A stretch of DNA of 64,000 bases from Solibaculum mannosilyticum (lineage in GTDB: Bacteria > Bacillota > Clostridia > Oscillospirales > Acutalibacteraceae): NCBI RefSeq assembly GCF_015140235.1, contig NZ_AP023321.1:1044501-1108500 (forward strand), in the 5' to 3' direction. Shown one piece after another: positions 52,925 through 59,992 of this stretch (position 1 is its first letter; every line of letters begins with the position of its first letter). The notes under the pieces were generated by a model. The model saw only the letters and a program-made list of their open reading frames with translations. It was not told the origin of the DNA and did no database searches. The position numbers and the translations under genes are program-made.

Positions 52925-53671
52925 TTATTTGGATCCTTGATTCTTAACAGCTTGCATTTTGGCTTTCACCAGCTGTTCATCACCGAGATAACGATGGTTC
53001 ACAGCTTGCAGCTGGTCGTTTAATTCATAAACAAGCGGTACTCCGGTGGGAATATTCAGATCAAGAATTTGTTCTGCAGAAAGTCCATCCAAATACATAA
53101 CCAAGGCTCGGAGAGAATTTCCGTGGGCGGCGATCAGCACCTTTTTGCCCGATTGGATATCCTTCCGGATGCATTGCTCATAATAGGGGATGACTCTTGC
53201 CACTGTATCCTTTAGACTCTCAGCCAGAGGGAGTTCAGAGGAAGGTACTGATTGATACATAGGCTGTAAAGCGGGATTGCGGGAATCATTTTGATCCAGC
53301 AGAGGGGGACAGACATCAAAAGAACGGCGCCATATTTTCACCTGTTCTTCGCCGTATTTAGCGGCTGTTTCCGATTTATTCAGTCCCTGCAACGCCCCGT
53401 AATGACGCTCGTTGAGTTTCCATGTTTTGATCATGGGGATCCATTCCTCATCGAGACCTTGCAATACATAGTTGGCCGTATGGATAGCCCGCTTTAAGTA
53501 AGAGGTATAGCAAACATCAAAATGGAATCCTGCATCCTTTAAAAGAATACTTCCCTGATTTGCTTCGTTTATTCCATTTTCAGAAAGATCCACATCGGTC
53601 CAGCCGGTAAAGAGGTTTTCTTTATTCCAAAGACTTTCACCGTGCCGAATCATTACCAATTGATAGCTCAT
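52925..53671 (-). CDS. gpmA: 2,3-bisphosphoglycerate-dependent phosphoglycerate mutase
   Basis: 248 aa, the metal-independent mutase. LVMIRHGESLWNKENLFTGWTDVDLSENG holds the phospho-histidine His10. LNERHYGALQGLNK, RRSFDVCPP and the second catalytic His in IAAHGNSLRALVMYLDG are present, as is the C-terminal LNIPTGVPLVYELN. I start it at the ATG at 53671 (MSYQLVMIRHG) with AAAGGAG seven bases upstream. The frame open to 53752 has no such site. First cistron of gpmA-fprA, with about 90 bp of leader after a GTTAGT-type operator. Confidence 0.96.
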   Translation of the reverse strand: MSYQLVMIRHGESLWNKENLFTGWTDVDLSENGINEANQGSILLKDAGFHFDVCYTSYLKRAIHTANYVLQGLDEEWIPMIKTWKLNERHYGALQGLNKSETAAKYGEEQVKIWRRSFDVCPPLLDQNDSRNPALQPMYQSVPSSELPLAESLKDTVARVIPYYEQCIRKDIQSGKKVLIAAHGNSLRALVMYLDGLSAEQILDLNIPTGVPLVYELNDQLQAVNHRYLGDEQLVKAKMQAVKNQGSK

Positions 53672-53759
53672 ATGCATGCTCCTTTTACAAGATAGATTGA
53701 CCCTTTTCAGCATTCTAGAAGGGACTTCTGTATGCAAAAAGGGAAGAGGCAAAAACTTA

Positions 53760-53813
53760 GTTAGTCATAACTAACTACAAAAGAAGCATACATCTTTTCT
53801 GGGAAAAGATCAA
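53760..53813 (-). promoter_or_regulatory. promoter and GTTAGT operator of gpmA-fprA
   Basis: Minus-strand TTGATC (53808-53813), 17 bp, TATGCT (53785-53790). Just downstream is GTTAGT CATA ACTAAC (plus-strand reading, 53760-53775), perfect six-base arms, extended by A and T to eight. The position over the early transcribed region suggests repression. Confidence 0.75.
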
Positions 53814-53873
53814 GTGCTGTGGCATAAAACAGACGTATTTTAACATTAATTTTAATATGCTTACAAAGAGTGG

Positions 53874-53902
53874 TTGTTTTTTTGCAGGAGATGTATTATA
53901 AT
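53874..53902 (+). promoter_or_regulatory. promoter of zupT
   Basis: TTGTTT (53874-53879), 17 bp, perfect TATAAT (53897-53902). Its start site would fall on the operator at 53911-53926. Confidence 0.75.
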
Positions 53903-53910
53903 ACTTTTAA

Positions 53911-53926
53911 GTTAGCTTAAGCTAAC
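53911..53926 (+). promoter_or_regulatory. operator GTTAGC-N4-GCTAAC of zupT
   Basis: Perfect 16-bp palindrome GTTAGCTTAAGCTAAC, a C/G variant of the sites at the ABC pairs and gpmA, eight bases after the -10 element. Confidence 0.75.
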
Positions 53927-53955
53927 AATAGAAATGGGACAAAGGGGGAGAGCAA

Positions 53956-54747
53956 ATGCAACCTATTTTGTGGGCGTCCATTGGAACGGGTTTTACGTTT
54001 TTGATGACGACATTGGGCGCAGCCATGGTATTTTTCTTTTGGAAAGCGGTCAACGCCAAAATCCAACGGATTTTTTTAGGATTTGCAGCAGGGGTTATGA
54101 TCGCAGCATCGGTATGGAGCCTCCTAATCCCAGCCATTGAAGAAGCCGAATCCACAGGAGGGATCGGATGGATCCCGGCAGCAGGTGGATTTGTCCTCGG
54201 CATCGCCTTTCTCATGTTGATGGATGTACTGCTTCCGCACTTGCATTTGGATGCCAATAAGCCGGAAGGCCTAAAATCCTCTTGGAAAAGAACAACCTTA
54301 TTGGTGCTGGCTGTAACGCTGCACAACATTCCAGAAGGGATGGCGGTAGGGTTATCCTTTGCATTAGCGGCGCAGCATGGTGGGGATTCTGCGACCTTAT
54401 CGGCAGCGATGGCGCTCGCTTTAGGCATTGGTATTCAAAATTTCCCCGAAGGAGCTGCCATTTCTCTTCCGCTTCGGCAGGAAGGGATCTCCCCAAAAAG
54501 AGCTTTTCTTTATGGTAGTATGTCGGGCATTGTAGAACCGATCTTTGGAATCTTGGTGGTGCTGATAGCGGGATCCATTCAGCCTTTGATGCCGTGGCTA
54601 TTATCGTTTGCCGCCGGTGCCATGATGTATGTGGTAGTCGAGGAGCTTATCCCGGAGGCTCATTTGGGAGAACACTCCAATGTGGGGACTCTTGGTGTGA
54701 TGTCAGGTTTTCTAATTATGATGATTTTGGACGTTGCGCTGGGATAA
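53956..54747 (+). CDS. zupT: ZIP-family divalent metal transporter
   Basis: 263 aa, eight predicted helices. The ZIP signature helices with metal-binding His/Glu are clear: VTLHNIPEGMAVGLSFALAAQHG (helix 4) and GIQNFPEGAAISLPLRQEG (helix 5), plus VVEELIPEAH near the end. ZupT-type proteins import Zn, Fe, Mn and other divalent ions. GGGGGAG precedes the ATG at 53956. Single gene with its own operator-controlled promoter and terminator. Confidence 0.94.
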   Translation: MQPILWASIGTGFTFLMTTLGAAMVFFFWKAVNAKIQRIFLGFAAGVMIAASVWSLLIPAIEEAESTGGIGWIPAAGGFVLGIAFLMLMDVLLPHLHLDANKPEGLKSSWKRTTLLVLAVTLHNIPEGMAVGLSFALAAQHGGDSATLSAAMALALGIGIQNFPEGAAISLPLRQEGISPKRAFLYGSMSGIVEPIFGILVVLIAGSIQPLMPWLLSFAAGAMMYVVVEELIPEAHLGEHSNVGTLGVMSGFLIMMILDVALG

Positions 54748-54759
54748 AGATGTCAAAAA

Positions 54760-54798
54760 AACGAAAGGAGAGCCAATTTTATTGGTTCTCCTTTCGTT
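54760..54798. terminator. bidirectional terminator after zupT
   Basis: AACGAAAGGAGAGCCAAT (54760-54777) pairs with ATTGGTTCTCCTTTCGTT (54781-54798), one mismatch. Confidence 0.85.
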
Positions 54799-54808
54799 TG
54801 TATAGATA

Positions 54809-55006
54809 TTAAAACAGCATCCGGCTGACTTCTACCTGATGGTTATATCTTTGAATGTATTCGGTTTGACGATGAAGATCATCCGCCGTGTGGATGAAGT
54901 CATTTTGCTGATGAAGCTGCATCTGCAGGGGGACGGGCAAGGATAAAAAATAACTTCGAGAACTTCGGCTTTTTTGAATCAGAGAATGCAGATTTTTATA
55001 GGGCAT
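54809..55006 (-). CDS. small protein of unknown function
   Basis: 65 residues: MPYKNLHSLIQKSRSSRSYFLSLPVPLQMQLHQQNDFIHTADDLHRQTEYIQRYNHQVEVSRMLF. It is predicted helical and soluble, rich in His and Gln. TGAGGTGA lies five bases before the ATG at 55006, and the gene ends just before a terminator that serves both strands. I think it is a real small gene of Clostridia rather than a chance frame, but I know no function. Confidence 0.55.
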   Translation of the reverse strand: MPYKNLHSLIQKSRSSRSYFLSLPVPLQMQLHQQNDFIHTADDLHRQTEYIQRYNHQVEVSRMLF

Positions 55007-55091
55007 TTAGGTCACCTCAAAGTTATTATTTGAACGCCCTATTGAAATATACTTAAACGATAGGATCAATAAAAATTGTGTTCAAAACGAC

Positions 55092-55120
55092 TTGTTTTAG
55101 ACATTTAACTGTGTTAAAAT
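55092..55120 (+). promoter_or_regulatory. promoter of the cytidylate-kinase-like gene
   Basis: TTGTTT (55092-55097), 17 bp, TAAAAT (55115-55120). Confidence 0.5.
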
Positions 55121-55202
55121 AAAAATTAGATAAGAGATATAGTTAATTTGTATAGAAACGAGTGCATTTCTTATCGCCAATGGATTGAGAGGAGGACCTA
55201 GC

Positions 55203-55793
55203 ATGAGTTTTCGCATAGTTACCATCAGCCGAGAGTTCGGCAGTGGAGGACACAGAATTGGAAAGATGGTGGCCGAAAAATTGGGCATCCAATATTATGA
55301 TAACGAATTGGTAACCAAGATTGCAGAAAAAAGTGGATTTGCCCAGTCCTTTATTCAAGAACACGGAGAGGAGACCAATGCTACAAACAGTCTGCTGTTC
55401 AGTTTGAGCAACTGGGGAACGTATTATAATTATACCGTTTCAGATCAGCTCTATTTTGCCCAGCGCAGGGTGATTGAAGAATTGGCAAACAAGGCGCCTT
55501 GTGTAATTGTGGGCCGATGTGCAGACTATATCTTGCGGGAACGCACCGACTGTCTTAATGTATTCATTCACGCCAACATGGATTTTAAAAGAAAGCGTAT
55601 TATAGAGCTTTATGGGGAAAAGGGTACCAACTTGGATAAGAAGATTCTTGAAAAAGATAAGAGGAGAAAAGCCTATTACAAGTATTATACCAATCAAAGC
55701 TGGGGAGAGGCTTTAAATTATCATCTGTGTTTAGACAGCGGCATTATTGGTCTGGAAAAATGCGCCGATGTAATTGCCCAGCTCATGGGTTAA
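55203..55793 (+). CDS. cytidylate-kinase-like protein
   Basis: 196 aa. It begins FRIVTISREFGSGGHRIGKMVAEKLGIQYYDNELV, with the P-loop SREFGSGGHRIG of the cytidylate-kinase-like family (AAA-type Cytidylate_kin2). PCVIVGRCADYILRERTDCLNVFIHANMDFKRKRI is the core, and the lid is KRRKAYYKYYTNQSWGEALNYHLCLDSG. Members are common in gut Firmicutes. The true substrate is unknown, since housekeeping Cmk is normally a separate, longer gene. It starts at the ATG at 55203 with GAGGAGG upstream. Monocistronic. Confidence 0.88.
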   Translation: MSFRIVTISREFGSGGHRIGKMVAEKLGIQYYDNELVTKIAEKSGFAQSFIQEHGEETNATNSLLFSLSNWGTYYNYTVSDQLYFAQRRVIEELANKAPCVIVGRCADYILRERTDCLNVFIHANMDFKRKRIIELYGEKGTNLDKKILEKDKRRKAYYKYYTNQSWGEALNYHLCLDSGIIGLEKCADVIAQLMG

Positions 55794-55831
55794 AGCGACC
55801 AATTGACAGTTGCTTGAGTCAATAAAGGTGG

Positions 55832-55860
55832 TTGACTTTATTTGGCAAACTACATATAAT
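55832..55860 (+). promoter_or_regulatory. promoter upstream of cbiK
   Basis: TTGACT (55832-55837), 17 bp, perfect TATAAT (55855-55860). Transcription from it would meet the hairpin at 55873-55909 almost at once. Confidence 0.7.
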
Positions 55861-55872
55861 AAATTCATAAAA

Positions 55873-55909
55873 AGCGGTGCGTCATAAAAAGTGGCGTACC
55901 GCTCTTTTT
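55873..55909 (+). terminator. terminator or attenuator between the cytidylate-kinase-like gene and cbiK
   Basis: AGCGGTGCG (55873-55881) and CGTACCGCT (55895-55903, one G-T pair) followed by six T. It either ends the upstream gene or attenuates the promoter at 55832-55860. Confidence 0.75.
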
Positions 55910-55942
55910 TACTAGATAAAATCAATCAGGGAGGACATCGAT

Positions 55943-56716
55943 GTGAGACAAGCGGTATTAGCAGTGCATTTGGGGGTCAATTGTCCTGATGCGGAAAAGG
56001 CGATGGATTCGATAGACAAAGTCATCAAAGAGGCTGCACCAGGGGTAGATTTTTTTCGGGTGTTGGCCAATGCCTCATCGGTAGGAAAGGCTTTTCTTTT
56101 GGGACTGGATGAAACATTTTGCCGTTTGGAAAAAGAAGGATACACACACATTGCTGTACAATCTACCTATCTATTGGATGGTGTCAAATACCGCGAAATT
56201 AAGGCGTGCGTGGATAAATGGAAACCGAGATTCACGCAGTTGCTTTTGGCTGATCCGCTGCTTTCAAGCACGGGCGATTTAAGATATCTTGCCGAAGGGC
56301 TGAATAATATGTATCCAAACAAAGAAGGCGAGACATTGGTGATGGTCGGCCACGGGACAGACTGTTTTTCCAATGTGGTATATCCTGCCTTGCAGGGGAT
56401 CTTTCACACTATGGGCCGGGATGATATTGTGATCGGCACAATAGAGGGTTGGCCTGATTTTAAGAATGTGATAAAATGGTTGTCGTGCATTCCAAGCACA
56501 GATTTGCACTTGGTTCCCTTGATGATGACGGCGGGAAAGCATGCCTGCCGCGACATTGCAGGGGAAAAGGACAGCTGGAAATCCAAGTTGGAACAAGCTG
56601 AGTACCAGGTGCGTTGTACCATAAAGGGGCTTGGCGGAACACCGATAATACAGCAATTGATGGTACGGCATCTCACAGAGGTTATGGGACAATTAAAATG
56701 TATGGAAAGAAGATAA
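55943..56716 (+). CDS. cbiK: sirohydrochlorin cobaltochelatase, CbiK type
   Basis: 257 aa. Anaerobic-pathway chelatase that inserts Co2+ (or Fe2+/Ni2+ in relatives) into sirohydrochlorin. The metal ligands known for CbiK are all visible: His in MVGHGTDCFSN, Glu in GTIEGWPDF, His in MTAGKHACRDIAG. The N-terminus AVLAVHLGVNCPDAEKAMD and VQSTYLLDGVKY fit the family. It starts GTG at 55943 with GGGAGG eight bases before it. Seventeen bases before a BtuF/FepB-like binding protein, so a chelatase and an uptake system are co-expressed. Confidence 0.92.
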   Translation: MRQAVLAVHLGVNCPDAEKAMDSIDKVIKEAAPGVDFFRVLANASSVGKAFLLGLDETFCRLEKEGYTHIAVQSTYLLDGVKYREIKACVDKWKPRFTQLLLADPLLSSTGDLRYLAEGLNNMYPNKEGETLVMVGHGTDCFSNVVYPALQGIFHTMGRDDIVIGTIEGWPDFKNVIKWLSCIPSTDLHLVPLMMTAGKHACRDIAGEKDSWKSKLEQAEYQVRCTIKGLGGTPIIQQLMVRHLTEVMGQLKCMERR

Positions 56717-56732
56717 CAAGGAGGGGTATCCT

Positions 56733-57725
56733 TTGCGCGGTTTTCGAATTGTTGCAGTAATGTTGATTGCGTTGGCTTTCTTCACAGGATGTACAGTAGA
56801 GGATGGGGGACAATCATCTGTCCAGCCGCAAAACTCCAGCGTCTCACAGGATGAAAACTCCGCTTCCCAGCCGGTGACCTTCACCGATGCTCTGGGATAC
56901 GAGGTGACGGTAAACAGTTGGAGCCGAGTGGTTTCTCTTTACGGAAGTTTCGGGGAGACATGGGTTTTGGCAGGAGGACAGCTTACCGGTACGACAAATG
57001 ATGCTGTTAAAGAACGAAATCTGGACTTAGGAGACGATGTTGCTATTGTAGGCACAGTCCAGCAGCCTAATTTAGAAGAGATCTTGGCTTTAAATCCGGA
57101 TTTCCTCATCTTATCTGCCGATACTGCCGAACATGTCGACCTACATCAAGCACTAAACGATGCAGGCATTGTCCATGCTTATTATCGAGTGGATGAATTC
57201 TCGCAGTACTTAGATATGCTGGAACAATTCTGTTCCATGACCGGGCGTCAAGACCTTTACGAAAAGAATGGCCTGGAGATACAAAAGCAAATCGACGCCA
57301 CACTCAAAGCAGTGGAAGGACAACCTCATCCATCGGCACTGTTGATTCGAGCCTTCTCCAGCGGTGCTAAAGCGAAAGGGGAGGACAATCTAGCAGGCGT
57401 TATGTTGCGCGACTTAGGGGCGGACAATCTGGTTTCTCAGTACGAGAGCCTATTGGAAGATGTGAGTGTTGAAGAGATCATCGCTGCTGATCCGGATTTT
57501 ATTTTTGTAGTTACAATGGGTTCCAGCGAGGAAAAGGCCCTGGCCTATATGGAGGACCATTTGGAAAGCAATCCGGCTTGGGCGGGACTCTCAGCAGTGA
57601 AAAACGGACGTTATATTGTCTTGCCCAAGGATCTCTTCCACTATAAACCAAATGCCCTCTGGGGGGAAAGTTATGCCTATCTTGCGAAGATCTTATATCC
57701 GGATCTTGCCGCCGAAATCCAGTAA
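56733..57725 (+). CDS. ABC substrate-binding lipoprotein (iron-chelate/corrinoid type)
   Basis: 330 aa. A lipoprotein signal at residues 1-20 ends in AFFTGC (Cys20), followed by a Ser/Gln-rich linker. The class III (TroA/BtuF-fold) binding domain has FTDALGYEVTVNSWSRVVSLYGSFGETWVLAGGQ, PNLEEILALNPDFLILSA, EEIIAADPDFIFVV and NPAWAGLSAVKNGRYIVLP. It starts TTG at 56733, six bases after GGAGGGG. The family binds ferric siderophores, haem or cobalamin. Linkage to cbiK favours a corrinoid or tetrapyrrole, not proven. Confidence 0.88.
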   Translation: MRGFRIVAVMLIALAFFTGCTVEDGGQSSVQPQNSSVSQDENSASQPVTFTDALGYEVTVNSWSRVVSLYGSFGETWVLAGGQLTGTTNDAVKERNLDLGDDVAIVGTVQQPNLEEILALNPDFLILSADTAEHVDLHQALNDAGIVHAYYRVDEFSQYLDMLEQFCSMTGRQDLYEKNGLEIQKQIDATLKAVEGQPHPSALLIRAFSSGAKAKGEDNLAGVMLRDLGADNLVSQYESLLEDVSVEEIIAADPDFIFVVTMGSSEEKALAYMEDHLESNPAWAGLSAVKNGRYIVLPKDLFHYKPNALWGESYAYLAKILYPDLAAEIQ

Positions 57726-58713
57726 AGGAAAATGGGCGATGCTGGGAATCCTGGTGGTTTTACTCTGTGCAGCGATTTTAGCCAGTATCCGTTGTGGAAG
57801 TCAAAATTATACGATGGGACAAATTATCTCCTCCCTGAAGGCGGGCGATCAAGGAGATACTGTTTGGCGAGTGGTGATGCATGTGCGTCTTCCTCGGACA
57901 TTGGCCTGTCTTTTGGCTGGATGTGCATTGGCTGTGGCAGGTGTATTGATCCAGTCGGTCCTTAACAATGCCATGGCGAGTCCCAGCGTCATCGGAGTCA
58001 ATGCAGGGGCAGGATTTTTTGCCTTGTTAGCGGCCATTGTATTTCCAGAAGTAGCCGGCCTTGTATCAGCGGCTTCTTTTTTGGGTGCTCTGCTGGCCAC
58101 TCTTTTGATCTACGCCTTGGCCTCAAGAGCTGGTCTTTCCAGAACAACGCTGGTTTTAGCGGGCATTGCCGTCAGCAGCATGCTGACAGCGGGCATTAAT
58201 ACCATCACCCTTCTGTATCCTGATGCAGTAATCGGCGCGACAGGGTTCATGTTAGGCGGATTTTCTGGGGTGACGTTTTCCGCTATTCAGGGAGCGATTG
58301 TATATCTTCTGATCGGTCTTGTGATGGCAGCACTTTTGGCCACTGATCTTAATGTTTTGCAGTTGGGGGAGGAGAGCGCAGCCAGTCTGGGACTCCACAT
58401 CGGACGCACCCGGTTTTTAGCCATTGTGGCAGCAGCCTTGTTGGCAGGAGCGGCCGTCAGTTTTGCGGGACTTCTGGGTTTTGTTGGACTTCTGATTCCT
58501 CACGCAGCCCGACGTCTGATTGGAAATGACAATGTTTGGCTTTTACCGGCTTCAGCCCTGTTGGGTGGCGTATTCGTAATTTTCTGTGACCTGCTGGCAA
58601 GGATGCTGTTTGCACCCTTTGAACTGCCTGTGGGTATTGTGATGTCCCTTTTGGGAGGACCTTTTTTCTTATTCCTGCTCCTGCGGCATAAAAGGAGTCG
58701 TGTTTATGGTTGA
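57673..58713 (+). CDS. ABC permease, FecCD/BtuC family
   Basis: 346 aa, about ten helices. ARGIRLPRTLACLL-like VRLPRTLACLLAGCALAVAGVLIQSVLNNAMASPSVIGVNAGAGF is the family hallmark, and FVGLLIPHAARRLIGNDN is the coupling region. I prefer the ATG at 57673 (MPILRRSY), which has GGGGGG six bases upstream. It overlaps the binding-protein gene by 53 bases. The alternative is an internal ATG at 57739, after the stop. Middle subunit of the transporter. Confidence 0.88.
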   Translation: MPILRRSYIRILPPKSSKGKWAMLGILVVLLCAAILASIRCGSQNYTMGQIISSLKAGDQGDTVWRVVMHVRLPRTLACLLAGCALAVAGVLIQSVLNNAMASPSVIGVNAGAGFFALLAAIVFPEVAGLVSAASFLGALLATLLIYALASRAGLSRTTLVLAGIAVSSMLTAGINTITLLYPDAVIGATGFMLGGFSGVTFSAIQGAIVYLLIGLVMAALLATDLNVLQLGEESAASLGLHIGRTRFLAIVAAALLAGAAVSFAGLLGFVGLLIPHAARRLIGNDNVWLLPASALLGGVFVIFCDLLARMLFAPFELPVGIVMSLLGGPFFLFLLLRHKRSRVYG

Positions 58714-59461
58714 ATTTTGCCATGTGACAGCCGGGTACGGAGGAGAGCCCATTTTAAAAGATCTGTGTTTTTCCATTCCTGAGGGCAAGATTACCTCTTT
58801 AGTGGGTCCAAATGGATGTGGGAAGACTACGTTATTGCGTGCCGCAGCCAGACAGCTTCCATCGGTAAAAGGGGAGATTTTTCTCAGACATCGTCCCCTT
58901 GAAAGCTATGAACGCAAGGAGTTTGCACGTACTGCAGCTTTTTTGCCGCAGATGAGAAACGTACCCTCTATTACTGTGGAACGGTTGGTTTCCCATGGCC
59001 GTTTTCCATATCTGGGACTTTCCCGGAAAATGAGGTCTCAAGATCGCCAGGCGGTGCAGAAGGCGATGGAATCCACCGGAGTCTCCCAGTGGGCCTTGAG
59101 AGAACTGACAGAGTTGTCCGGAGGTCAACGGCAAAGGGTGTATATCGCCATGGTCTTAGCCCAGGATCCGGATATTATCTTTTTGGATGAACCGACGACC
59201 TATTTGGATTTAAAGCATCAATTTGAACTTTTAGAGCTTTTACAAAAGCTCAATCAGGAAGGAAAAACCATTGTCATGGTGTTGCATGACTTATCCCATG
59301 CCCTGCGGTATAGCCATAAGATTGTATTGCTGGAAGAAGGACGGCTTGTAGCTGACGATACCCCAGAGGCTTTGTTTTATCAGAAGCAGTTGGATCGCGT
59401 TTTTCAAGTCTGTACCCATCAGGCAGAAGAGGCTTATTACTTCACGCCGCAAAAAGACTAA
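58706..59461 (+). CDS. ABC ATPase, FepC/BtuD family
   Basis: 251 aa. Walker A GPNGCGKTT, Q-loop FLPQMRNVPSITVERLVSHGRFPYLG, signature LSGGQRQRVYIAMVLAQDPD, Walker B IIFLDEPTTYLDLKHQ, H-loop VLHDLSHALRY. These are typical of iron-siderophore/cobalamin importers. It starts at the ATG at 58706 (MVEFCHV) with AAAGGAG eight bases before it, overlapping the permease by eight bases. Last gene of the cbiK operon. Confidence 0.93.
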   Translation: MVEFCHVTAGYGGEPILKDLCFSIPEGKITSLVGPNGCGKTTLLRAAARQLPSVKGEIFLRHRPLESYERKEFARTAAFLPQMRNVPSITVERLVSHGRFPYLGLSRKMRSQDRQAVQKAMESTGVSQWALRELTELSGGQRQRVYIAMVLAQDPDIIFLDEPTTYLDLKHQFELLELLQKLNQEGKTIVMVLHDLSHALRYSHKIVLLEEGRLVADDTPEALFYQKQLDRVFQVCTHQAEEAYYFTPQKD

Positions 59462-59493
59462 TCTGTGTTTTCAGCACAGGTTGGTCTTTTTTT
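59454..59493 (+). terminator. terminator of the cbiK operon
   Basis: AAGACTAATCTGTG starting at 59454 pairs, with two mismatches, with CACAGGTTGGTCTT, followed by seven T. Confidence 0.8.
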
Positions 59494-59600
59494 GTGGGAT
59501 AGGGGAAGCAATCATAAAATTTCTTTGTTGAAACTCTACTATTTTAAGATACGTAAATATGGTAAAAACCCAGAAACTCTTTCGATAGAGAAGAATATGA

Positions 59601-59629
59601 TTGACAAATTTTGCGACATTTTGTAAAAT
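59601..59629 (+). promoter_or_regulatory. promoter of the XRE-GTPase-GrpE-like-Hsp70 locus
   Basis: Perfect TTGACA (59601-59606), 17 bp, TAAAAT (59624-59629). The spacer holds the near-repeat ATTTTGCGA / ATTTTGTAA ten bases apart, a possible binding site for the XRE protein encoded next. Confidence 0.75.
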
Positions 59630-59674
59630 AATAAGCAATGAAAATGCGGTATAGAAAGAAGAAAGGGCGATGAT

Positions 59675-59956
59675 ATGGCGGAAATAATTGACGATGCGAA
59701 AAGAATGCTGTGTGTTGTAGAAATGACCGATGAACTTCCGGCTCTTAGGGCTAAATTGGGGCTATCCCAGGAGGAGATAGCCGATAAATTAGGGATGTCT
59801 AGGCAGACATATAATGCAATTGAGTGCAAAAAAAGAGCTATGGGATGGAATACCTGTTTATCGATGGTCACATTTTTCTACCACAATCCCAAAACAGCCG
59901 TTATGCTGAAAAACAGCGGGCATATTATGGAATTGGTAAATGAGGTGCTGACGTAA
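59675..59956 (+). CDS. small XRE-type HTH regulator
   Basis: 93 aa. The HTH spans residues 22-55 (LPALRAKLGLSQEEIADKLGMSRQTYNAIECKKRAMGWNT), followed by MVTFFYHNPKTAVMLKNSGHIMELVNEVLT. The variant SRQTYNAIE replaces the usual xxxxxxxxWE of Cro/C1 proteins and is common in small Clostridial regulators. AAAGGGCGATGAT precedes the ATG. It lies 36 bp upstream of the GTPase gene with no terminator between them, so it is probably co-transcribed and controls the locus. Confidence 0.85.
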   Translation: MAEIIDDAKRMLCVVEMTDELPALRAKLGLSQEEIADKLGMSRQTYNAIECKKRAMGWNTCLSMVTFFYHNPKTAVMLKNSGHIMELVNEVLT

Positions 59957-59992
59957 TATTACGCAGGTTGATTTCAGGAGGGTGTGAGTTTT

